Source: Phycisphaerales bacterium UBA6054 (GTDB lineage: Bacteria; Planctomycetota; Phycisphaerae; Phycisphaerales; UBA1924). From it: DNA of 11,305 nt. Below the pieces are notes generated by a model, which saw only the letters and a list, made by a program, of their open reading frames with translations, did no database searches and was not told the DNA's origin. The position numbers and the translations under genes are program-made. Below are positions 6,008 to 11,305 of this stretch, piece by piece. Each line of letters starts with the position of its first letter. Positions within the stretch are counted from its first letter, which is position 1. The stretch spans positions 1-11,305 of the forward strand of contig DIYM01000073.1 in assembly GCA_002429045.1 (NCBI GenBank), read 5' to 3'.

Positions 6008-6721
6008 ATGCTGCCTCTGATCGCGCTGATCGCATGTCTGCAGTCGCCATCCGATGCCCCCGCGAAGCCGGCCGACGCGATCACCGCGACCGGTGCCGAA
6101 CGCGTCGAACCAACGGAAGAAGACTGTGTTCGCTTCCGGGCGGCCGTCGAGCAGATCGCGATCGATGACCAGAAGCACCGAACCGCGATCTCTTGGGGAA
6201 CCACGGACCCGGAAGAGCTGGCCGAGCTGGAAGCCCTTGACGACGACGCGCACATGGCCGAGTGGGCGCGGCGCAAAGCGGAGGGCATCAGGCTCGACCC
6301 GGACGAAGAAGCCCGGTTGTGGGAGCTCCAGAACGCGCTGGACGAGCAGAACACACGCATCCTGATGAACCTCGTCGAGCGATTCGGATGGCCGAGCGAG
6401 GAACTGCTGGGCGAGGGCACACCCGATATGACCCCCGTGCTGATCCACATGCGCCCGGGCGACGTGGGGTGGGTGCTTCCCGTGCTGAAGCGCGAAGCGA
6501 TGGCCGAACGCATGGAACCGAAACAGTACGCGATGATCTTCGACCGCAAGCGCCAGCACGACGGGCGGCCGCAGCTGTACGGCACGGCCCGGATGTACGA
6601 CCGCGCGACCAACTCGGTCCTGCCGCCCGAGGTGGTCGACATCGACCAAACGAACGCGGCCCGAGCCGAAATCGGGCTCGGGCCGCTCGAGGAGTTCAGG
6701 ATCGCCGGCGCCGAACGCTGA
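6008..6721 (+). CDS. Exported DUF6624 family protein
   Basis: 237 residues. The start is the ATG with GGAG 6 nt upstream (5998-6001). A GTG further upstream at 5966 would add 14 residues but has no ribosome binding site. A short hydrophobic N-terminus (LPLIALIACL, 2-11) and a Pro/Ala-rich stretch suggest export. LIAC at 7-10 fits a lipobox, but the leader would be very short and has no basic residue, so lipidation is uncertain. DUF6624 features follow: DDQKHR (53-58), the helix DEQNTRILMNLVERFGWPS (112-130), GDVGWVLPVLKRE (151-163), YAMIFDR (174-180) and QLYGTA (189-194). The family has no known activity; its members are often secreted in Bacteroidota and Planctomycetota. The gene follows the TlpA-like gene by 67 nt and ends 7 nt from the convergent peptidase stop. 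Confidence 0.75.
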   Translation: MLPLIALIACLQSPSDAPAKPADAITATGAERVEPTEEDCVRFRAAVEQIAIDDQKHRTAISWGTTDPEELAELEALDDDAHMAEWARRKAEGIRLDPDEEARLWELQNALDEQNTRILMNLVERFGWPSEELLGEGTPDMTPVLIHMRPGDVGWVLPVLKREAMAERMEPKQYAMIFDRKRQHDGRPQLYGTARMYDRATNSVLPPEVVDIDQTNAARAEIGLGPLEEFRIAGAER

Positions 6722-6728
6722 CCGGGTT

Positions 6729-8471
6729 TTATTCCGGCAGCTTGTCGAGCTCGCTCTCGACCCGCTCGACGAGGCGTCCGACGGTGTCGGGCCCGAAGTC
6801 GAAGGGCAGGCCGGCCGCCTCGAACAGGGCGGGCAGCGGCTTGCTGCCGCCCAGCGACATCGCCCGCTTGTACGCGTCGAGGGCCGCGGGCACGCCCCGC
6901 TCGAGGCTCATCAGCCACAGACCGAGCGCGCCGAGTTGGGCGATCCCGTACTCGACGTAGTAGAACGGCGCGCCGAACAGGTGCCCCTGGCGCTGCCACA
7001 CCAGCGGGCGGAAGCGCTCGATGCCCGACCAGTCCACGCGGTGCCCCATGTGCCCGAAGCGATCCTCGATCTCCAGCCACTTGGCCGCCCGGTCGTCTTG
7101 CGAATGCGACGGGTTCGTGTAGATCCAGTGCTGGAACGAATCGATCGTGGCGATCCACGGGAGCAGCCCGATCGAGCCCTCCATCTGCTTGCGCCGGGCG
7201 CGGTTCGCGTCGGCCGGCTCTGGGTAGTACTCGTCCCACATCGGCATCGTGAGCAGCTCCATGCTCATCGACGCGACCTCGCAGAACTCGATCGGGGCGC
7301 TGCGGTAGTGCACCAGCGGCTCGTCGGTACAGTACATCGAGTGGAACGCGTGCCCCGCCTCGTGGACCATGGTCTCGACGTCCCGGTGCAGACCGGCCGC
7401 GTTCATGAAGATGAACGCCTTCCGGCTGCGGTCACGCATGTACTGGTACCCGCCCGGGGCCTTGCCCTTGCGGCTGTCCAGGTCCAGGCTGGCGCCGTTC
7501 TCGGCCCCATTGGTGTTGGTCCCGTCGCCCATCGAGCCGAACATCTCGCCCAGCTCGGGGCTCAGCCGGTCGAACGCACGCCCGGTCTTGGCGACCAGAT
7601 CCGCCCCGTCGACGAACGGCTTGAGCGGCGCGCCGCCCTTCGGATCGACCGCCAGATCCCACGGGCGCAGGGACTCGACACCGAGCTCCTTCTGCCGCTT
7701 GGCATCGAGCCGGGCGACGAACGGCATCACGTGCTCCTCGATCCCCGCGTGGAACGCGAAGCAGTGTTCGGGCGTGTAATCGAACCGGCCCTTGGCCTTG
7801 AACGCGTAGCCGACAAAGCTGTCGAAGCCCGCGTTCTTGCCGAGCCGATCGCGGAGCACGACCTGCTTGTCGAAGATGTCGCTGATCTTCTCTGCATCCT
7901 GCGCGCGTCGCTCGGCAACCCTCTTCCAGGCCTCCTCACGCACCGAACGATCGCCCGACTCCTGGTACGTGCCCATCTGCGGGAGGGTTTTCTCTTCGCC
8001 GTCGAACTCGACGGTCATCGCCCCGCAGATGGTGTCGTAGTCCGAGTCCAGCTTGGTGAGCTCGGTCTGCAGCGGCACGTTCTCCTCGCGGAACAGCTCG
8101 ACCGCGGAGATCGTGTCGCGGTTGATCACGAAGTAGCGGTCGCCCAGATCGAACCGCTTGGCCAACTCCGCCTGCTTCTTGTTGAGCTCGAAGTCCGCAG
8201 GCGTCATCTTCGGGATGATGTTCTCGACGAAACTCAGGTACGCCTGCTTCTTCTCGTCCGACGCGGTGTCGCAGGTCATGGCGATGTAGCGGACCGCCGC
8301 CGCCTCTCCGGCCGTCGCGTCCAACTCCGAGCGGTCAAGCAGCCACCGCTCGAACGCCTCGGCGCTGGTCACGGCGCGGTCGCGGAGCTCGCGAAAGAAC
8401 GGCTCGATGTTCTCCCACTTCGAGCAATCGATGTCGGCGGGTACAAACTCACTGGTGGCCAGCGTAGACAT
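6729..8471 (-). CDS. pepF: M3B family oligoendopeptidase F-type zinc metallopeptidase
   Basis: 580 residues, normal for the M3B oligoendopeptidase family, with no signal peptide, so a cytoplasmic enzyme that degrades short peptides. The zinc site is HEAGH (370-374) within TMVHEAGHAFHSMY, and the third ligand is E398 in EFCEVASMSMELL. The substrate-binding C-terminal segment HLFGAPFYYVEYGIAQLGAL (497-516) is typical. Helical N-terminal regions (about 15-200) form the lid. The start at 8471 is preferred because GGAG (8481-8484 on the minus strand) lies 9 nt upstream; the ATG at 8486 would add MEIRT but has only a GGGA 3 nt before it. The gene lies downstream of cca on the same strand, separated by 128 nt, with its own possible -10. 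It has no terminator before the convergent DUF6624 gene. The symbol is used at family level: the exact M3 subtype and peptide preference are not readable. Confidence 0.92.
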   Translation of the reverse strand: MSTLATSEFVPADIDCSKWENIEPFFRELRDRAVTSAEAFERWLLDRSELDATAGEAAAVRYIAMTCDTASDEKKQAYLSFVENIIPKMTPADFELNKKQAELAKRFDLGDRYFVINRDTISAVELFREENVPLQTELTKLDSDYDTICGAMTVEFDGEEKTLPQMGTYQESGDRSVREEAWKRVAERRAQDAEKISDIFDKQVVLRDRLGKNAGFDSFVGYAFKAKGRFDYTPEHCFAFHAGIEEHVMPFVARLDAKRQKELGVESLRPWDLAVDPKGGAPLKPFVDGADLVAKTGRAFDRLSPELGEMFGSMGDGTNTNGAENGASLDLDSRKGKAPGGYQYMRDRSRKAFIFMNAAGLHRDVETMVHEAGHAFHSMYCTDEPLVHYRSAPIEFCEVASMSMELLTMPMWDEYYPEPADANRARRKQMEGSIGLLPWIATIDSFQHWIYTNPSHSQDDRAAKWLEIEDRFGHMGHRVDWSGIERFRPLVWQRQGHLFGAPFYYVEYGIAQLGALGLWLMSLERGVPAALDAYKRAMSLGGSKPLPALFEAAGLPFDFGPDTVGRLVERVESELDKLPE

Positions 8472-8511
8472 AGTCCGAATCTCCATAGGTCCCACAAGGA
8501 ACGCGAAACCG

Positions 8512-8517
8512 ATCCTA
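8512..8517 (-). promoter_or_regulatory. Possible -10 element TAGGAT for pepF
   Basis: TAGGAT on the minus strand would start a transcript at about 8505, giving a leader of roughly 34 nt that contains the GGAG ribosome binding site. No -35 consensus is present upstream, where the DNA is extremely GC-rich. A tentative call. Confidence 0.3.
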
Positions 8518-8599
8518 GGGGACCGCCGCCCGAGCCCGCGGGGGCCCGCTCCGATCCGCGGCCCGGACGAGTGCGGGGCCCGAACAGGGCATGCCGGGG

Positions 8600-9841
8600 C
8601 TACCCGCCCCGCCCCGCCAGCGAGCCCGCAAGCCCCAGGGCGCCCCGGGCGTCGGAGACACGCCCTTCCAGCTGCGCGTCGTACACACGGTCCAGGATCT
8701 CCGCGAACCCCGGCCCGGGTGTCAGCCCCATCGCGATCAGGTCCTCGCCGCCGATCAGCGGGTCGGGCGCGATGCCCCCGAACCGCCCGCCCAGACGCGC
8801 CACCTCGGCTCGTACGGCAGACGCGCGGGGGGCGTCGATCGACCCCAGCAGCGCCACCGCGTCGGCGAAGCCGGCGCCCGCGGCCAGCCGCTTGCGAGAC
8901 GCCTCGCCCAGCCCGTCCCATTCGACGATGAGCCGGCGCAACGCGCCGAGCCCATCACGCAGCCCGTCGCGCTCGTCGTTCGAGAGCAGCAGCGACCGAC
9001 GCACCGACGCCACACGCCCCGAGTCGGGCGACCCCGGGTCGTGCCCGCGGGCGACGAGCAACCCCATCAACGCCGCGATGAACGACACGCCCGGCTCCAG
9101 CCCAACGACGGGAGCATCGTCGTACTCGGCGACCTCACCGAACACCGCGCGCGCCAGGCGCAGTTCGTGCAGCAACTCGCACGCCCTGGCGCGGGACGGG
9201 TGCACCAGCATCCGCCGGATCTCGCCCCCGATCCGCTCGCGGCTGACCCCGCTCAACGCCGACGCGTGACGGCGGATCGCCCCCGCCGTCGCCGGATCGA
9301 TCCCGAGCCCGTACCGGGCGGCGAACCTGACCGCCCGCAACGCCCGCAGGTGGTCCTCCGCCAGACGCTTCTCGGGGTCCCCGACCGCCCGGAGCGTCCG
9401 GGTGATCAGATCCCGGCGTCCGTCCACGAAGTCGATGACCCGGTCGTCGCCCGACCCCAGCGGGTCGATGAACAACGCGTTGATCGTGAAGTCCCGACGC
9501 CGCGCGTCACGCTCGGCGTCGGAAAACTCGACCGAGTCCGGACGGCGCTTGTCGGAGTACTCACCGTCGGCGCGGAACGTCGCGACCTCGATGGTCGGCC
9601 CGAACTCGCGGACGAGCATCACCCCGAACGCCGCACCCACCTCGGCGGTCCGCCTGAACATCCCGCGGACCTCGCCCGGGCGCGCATCCGTCGCGACATC
9701 GAAGTCCTTGGGCTCCTCGCCGAGCAACTCATCGCGAACGCACCCCCCGGCCAGATACGCGACGTGCCCGCGCCCGTGCAAACGATGGACGACCGCTTCC
9801 GCGGCACGCCTGGCGTCCAACTGCTCACCGACCGGTTCCAC
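8600..9841 (-). CDS. cca: CCA tRNA nucleotidyltransferase / poly(A) polymerase family (class II)
   Basis: 413 residues from the GTG at 9841. Class II nucleotidyltransferases add CCA to tRNA 3' ends or A tails to RNA. Numbered from this GTG, the motifs are AGGCVRDELLG (31-41), the metal-binding pair DFD (46-48), RRDFTINAL (115-123) and AEDHLRALRAVRFAARYGL (161-179). The remainder is the alpha-helical RNA-binding region, with no clear HD phosphohydrolase motif. CCA-adding and poly(A)-adding members are hard to tell apart by sequence; CCA addition is the better default, with the possibility that this enzyme adds only part of CCA. An in-frame GTG at 9859 gives six more residues, but TACCCT stands exactly 6 nt before the GTG at 9841 and neither start has a Shine-Dalgarno, so the shorter form is preferred. 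The gene is divergent from the YCII gene, with 44 bp between starts. Confidence 0.88.
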   Translation of the reverse strand: MEPVGEQLDARRAAEAVVHRLHGRGHVAYLAGGCVRDELLGEEPKDFDVATDARPGEVRGMFRRTAEVGAAFGVMLVREFGPTIEVATFRADGEYSDKRRPDSVEFSDAERDARRRDFTINALFIDPLGSGDDRVIDFVDGRRDLITRTLRAVGDPEKRLAEDHLRALRAVRFAARYGLGIDPATAGAIRRHASALSGVSRERIGGEIRRMLVHPSRARACELLHELRLARAVFGEVAEYDDAPVVGLEPGVSFIAALMGLLVARGHDPGSPDSGRVASVRRSLLLSNDERDGLRDGLGALRRLIVEWDGLGEASRKRLAAGAGFADAVALLGSIDAPRASAVRAEVARLGGRFGGIAPDPLIGGEDLIAMGLTPGPGFAEILDRVYDAQLEGRVSDARGALGLAGSLAGRGG

Positions 9842-9847
9842 GGGTAC

Positions 9848-9853
9848 AGGGTA
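9848..9853 (-). promoter_or_regulatory. Leaderless -10 element TACCCT for cca
   Basis: On the minus strand TACCCT is followed by GTACCC and the GTG at 9841, a 6-nt gap identical to that of the YCII and TlpA-like genes. It decides between two possible GTG starts. Confidence 0.42.
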
Positions 9854-9873
9854 TCGCACGCGACGCGCGGTGG

Positions 9874-9879
9874 TATGCT
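9874..9879 (+). promoter_or_regulatory. Leaderless extended -10 element TGG-TATGCT for the YCII gene
   Basis: TATGCT is preceded by TGG, which fits an extended -10 (TGN), and is followed by 6 nt (CGGCTG) and the ATG at 9886. Transcription would begin at the start codon. The expected -35 area has no consensus. Only 20 bp separate this hexamer from the opposing cca hexamer. Confidence 0.5.
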
Positions 9880-9885
9880 CGGCTG

Positions 9886-10218
9886 ATGCGAGACGAACCC
9901 ACCCCCACGCCCCGCCCGGAATGGCCCGAGTTCCTCTGCACGCTCGAGCCGATCCGGCCCGCCATGCCCGAGGACCCGACCCCGGAAGAGGGCGACGCGG
10001 TCGCCGCCCACTTCGCGTACTACGAGTCGCTGCTCGCGTCGGGCACGCTGATCCTCGCCGGTCGCACGCTCGAAGCGCCGCACCGCGGCGTGTTCGCGTT
10101 CCGCGCCCAGGACCGCGGGGACGCCGAGCGGATCGTGGCGAACGATCCCGCCGTGGCGCGGGGCATCATGCGGGCGGCGCTCCAGCCCTTCCGGGTGGCG
10201 CTCGCCGAGTCGGGGTAA
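9886..10218 (+). CDS. YCII (YciI-like) domain protein
   Basis: A 110-residue soluble protein. After a Pro-rich N-terminus (1-14) comes a single YCII domain, a ferredoxin-like fold that forms dimers. It has H42 in AAHFAYYESLLASGTLILAGR (40-60) and D87 in ANDPAVARG (85-93), the His and Asp that line the conserved pocket of this family. RGVFAFRAQDRGDAERI (67-83) is the middle strand-helix unit, and the family ending PFRVAL is present. Most YCII proteins have no assigned reaction; a few relatives act as dehalogenases or transcription partners, but nothing here points to either. There is no ribosome binding site and the mRNA is probably leaderless. The gene is divergent from cca and is followed by a 126-nt gap before the lipoprotein pair. 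Confidence 0.83.
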   Translation: MRDEPTPTPRPEWPEFLCTLEPIRPAMPEDPTPEEGDAVAAHFAYYESLLASGTLILAGRTLEAPHRGVFAFRAQDRGDAERIVANDPAVARGIMRAALQPFRVALAESG

Positions 10219-10344
10219 TCCATCCCCTCGATGACCGCCGCGTGCGCGTTATCCGCCGTGCCAATCTCCCAATCACCTGTCAGCCCTCGCACACCGCCGC
10301 GGTCTGCGGCCGAACGCACGCAACACCATCCACGGAGAAGAACC

Positions 10345-10716
10345 ATGCCCCGGTCCCACGCTCTCGCCCGATCCGCCGTGCTCGCCCTCGCCCTGACCGC
10401 TGTCCCCGCCGCCACCGGCTGCCTGATCACCTCATCGAGTTCCTCGAAGTTCTCGGGAGAGCGTGTCTCCCCCGGCGCCGACCGGGCCGTCGTGCTCGGG
10501 CAGTCCACGCCTGACCAGGCGATCGCCGCGCTGGGCGAGCCCACCAGCCGCGTCGGCGAGCCCGGCAACGAGACCCTCACCTGGCGCTGGACCGAACGCA
10601 CCAAGAGCAGGGGCTCGGTCTTCCTCGTGTTCGGCGGCGCTTCCAGCACCACCCACGATCGCGCCGTCCACATCGCGTTCGAGGACGGGGTCGCCGCCCG
10701 ACGCTGGCGGGACTGA
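10345..10716 (+). CDS. Small BamE/SmpA-OmlA-like lipoprotein
   Basis: 123 residues. The start is fixed by GGAG at 10334-10337, 7 nt before the ATG, and by the signal peptide: MPRSHALAR, a hydrophobic core, then lipobox A-T-G-C with C26 as the lipidated cysteine. After a Ser-rich linker (29-38), residues about 48-123 resemble the BamE/SmpA-OmlA fold: VVLGQSTPDQAIAALGEPTS (49-68), a TWRW strand (79-82) and a final strand HIAFEDGVAARRW (109-121). True BamE belongs to the outer-membrane beta-barrel assembly complex, but many small lipoproteins share this fold without that role, so membership of Bam is not claimed. The 126-nt gap upstream holds a 5-bp hairpin (GCCGC/GCGGC, 10296-10310) and no clear -10. 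It forms a tandem pair with the next lipoprotein gene, 80 nt downstream, and both signal peptides contain SHALA. Confidence 0.72.
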   Translation: MPRSHALARSAVLALALTAVPAATGCLITSSSSSKFSGERVSPGADRAVVLGQSTPDQAIAALGEPTSRVGEPGNETLTWRWTERTKSRGSVFLVFGGASSTTHDRAVHIAFEDGVAARRWRD

Positions 10717-10749
10717 TTTTCTCAGGAACCCTGTCAGCCAGCCGCGATC

Positions 10750-10776
10750 GGGGCGGTCCCCTCGGGACACCACCCC
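10750..10776 (+). other. Imperfect GC-rich hairpin in the leader of the His/Cys-rich lipoprotein gene
   Basis: GGGG, GGT and CCC on the left can pair with GGG, ACC and CCCC on the right around a CTC loop, giving about 10 pairs with one C/A mismatch and a 2-nt bulge. It lies 9 nt before the ribosome binding site (AGGAG, 10786-10790). No T-run follows. It might end or slow transcripts from the preceding lipoprotein gene, or shape translation of the next one. It may also be chance in GC-rich DNA. Confidence 0.27.
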
Positions 10777-10796
10777 TCCAGAACCAGGAGAGCACC

Positions 10797-11305
10797 ATGA
10801 CCACGCGCCGCCCGGCCCGCGTCCGGACATCCCACGCGCTCGCCGCGACACTCGGACTGATCGCGATCGCCCTGACCGGGTGCGGGGGCCACTCCGTCCG
10901 CCACCACCACAGGACGTTCTACACGTCGCACCGCCACCATCACGTGTGCGACCGCCTGTGCGAGAGCCCGTGCATCGTGATCACGAAGCTCTCCACGAAG
11001 ACCTTCGGGCCCTCGTACTACACCAACCACTACTACGACAACCACCACTGGTACAACGATGGCCACCACCACCGCTGCGATCACCGCTGCGCCAAGGTCT
11101 GCATCTACATCGACAAACGACCGCCCTACCACGACCACCACCACAACCACGGGCACAGGCCCGGCTTCACTACGTTCACGACCGACAAAGAGAAAACCGG
11201 GCCCGAAGTGATCCCGTTCCGCCCGCCCGAGACCGGGCCCGCCGTCGGCATCACCAAGAAGCCCGACCGGCGCCCGGAGACGGGCAACCAACCGGACGAA
11301 TCCCG
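10797..11305 (+). CDS. His/Cys-rich lipoprotein with duplicated Cys module (cut by the window edge)
   Basis: The reading frame is open to the last base (169 residues visible, no stop). AGGAG (10786-10790) lies 6 nt before the ATG. The leader has Arg residues at 4, 5, 8 and 10, a hydrophobic core (14-26) and lipobox L-T-G-C with C29, so the protein is a lipid-anchored envelope protein. The mature part has 21 His and six further Cys. Two related modules, HHHVCDRLCESPCIVI (47-62) and HHHRCDHRCAKVCIYI (90-105), share 9 of 16 positions, and each has a CxxxCxxxC pattern after three His. A Tyr/Asn/His linker lies between (74-88), and a further His cluster (112-120) and a Pro/Lys/Glu-rich tail follow. 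I do not recognise the family. Metal binding (Zn, Ni, Cu or an iron centre) is an inference from composition; disulfides between the modules are an alternative. It follows the BamE-like lipoprotein gene in tandem. Confidence 0.72.
   Translation, partial: MTTRRPARVRTSHALAATLGLIAIALTGCGGHSVRHHHRTFYTSHRHHHVCDRLCESPCIVITKLSTKTFGPSYYTNHYYDNHHWYNDGHHHRCDHRCAKVCIYIDKRPPYHDHHHNHGHRPGFTTFTTDKEKTGPEVIPFRPPETGPAVGITKKPDRRPETGNQPDES
10935..10982 (+). repeat. Cys/His module 1 of the lipoprotein (HHHxCDxxCxxxCIxI)
   Basis: Codons 47-62, with cysteines 51, 55 and 59. It pairs with module 2 at an offset of 43 residues. The match is at protein level, the sign of an old internal duplication or of convergence on one binding motif. 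Confidence 0.65.
11064..11111 (+). repeat. Cys/His module 2 of the lipoprotein (HHHxCDxxCxxxCIxI)
   Basis: Codons 90-105, with cysteines 94, 98 and 102 at the same spacing as module 1. HHH, CD, the two later Cys and the two flanking Ile are shared. Confidence 0.65.

Noticed and set aside
5074..7239. A 721-codon minus-strand open frame crossing the TlpA-like, DUF6624 and peptidase genes
   Set aside because: It overlaps three recognisable genes in other frames and has no domain or plausible start.
8538..8549. GCGGG-GG-CCCGC inverted repeat as a cca terminator
   Set aside because: A 2-nt loop is too tight, there is no T-run on the minus strand, and such repeats are expected in DNA this GC-rich.
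6936..9269. A 777-codon plus-strand open frame opposite the peptidase and cca
   Set aside because: Composition is that of a shadow frame, and the opposite strand carries HEAGH and the nucleotidyltransferase motifs.
10734..11291. Minus-strand open frame rich in Val runs opposite the last lipoprotein
   Set aside because: The Val runs are the antisense of CAC His codons in the real gene, which has an SD and a lipobox.
1..11305. tRNA, rRNA, CRISPR array, insertion sequence, prophage or defence cassette
   Set aside because: I saw no cloverleaf-like segment, spaced direct repeats, transposase or integrase motifs, or terminal inverted repeats on either strand.

Overview
The window looks like chromosomal core sequence from a GC-rich Gram-negative bacterium, most probably a planctomycete of the Phycisphaerae type. 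This assignment is inference. It rests on high GC with G/C-rich third codon positions, a long secreted TlpA-like protein with a large N-terminal domain, a DUF6624 protein, SPase II lipoproteins, and frequent leaderless-looking genes. No rRNA, tRNA, CRISPR array, insertion sequence or phage gene is visible. About ten complete genes and one gene cut by the right edge fill almost all of it.

Layout. At the left edge a secreted, His- and Met-rich DUF1579 protein (5-658, minus) is divergent from an HD-GYP phosphodiesterase (978-2384, plus). The 319 bp between them carry two operator-like palindromes. The HD-GYP gene runs head-on into a RibBA-type riboflavin gene (2381-3577, minus), and both use the two strands of one CTAG palindrome as their TAG stop. 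The riboflavin gene is divergent from a SAM-dependent O-methyltransferase (3627-4292), followed by a secreted TlpA-like thioredoxin-fold protein (4339-5940) and an exported DUF6624 protein (6008-6721). The last meets, tail to tail with 7 bp between, an M3 oligoendopeptidase (6729-8471, minus), which lies downstream of a CCA-adding-type nucleotidyltransferase (8600-9841, minus). That gene is divergent from a YCII-domain protein (9886-10218). Two lipoprotein genes follow: a small BamE/SmpA-like one (10345-10716) and a His/Cys-rich one (10797 to the edge).

How they work together. There is no single pathway. The set mixes housekeeping (tRNA end processing or RNA tailing, peptide turnover, riboflavin precursor synthesis), second-messenger turnover (HD-GYP) and envelope proteins (TlpA-like, DUF1579, DUF6624, two lipoproteins).

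Most notable signals. First, the starts fall into two classes. Six genes have a Shine-Dalgarno sequence. The other five (ribB, O-methyltransferase, TlpA-like, cca, YCII) have none and instead carry a TANNNT -10-like hexamer ending 5 or 6 nt before the start codon, as expected for leaderless mRNAs. Second, the last lipoprotein has a duplicated HHHxCDxxCxxxCIxI module that I do not recognise. Third, the GTP cyclohydrolase II half of the RibBA protein has lost its zinc cysteines and another catalytic motif, so it is probably a RibB enzyme with a dead C-terminal domain.
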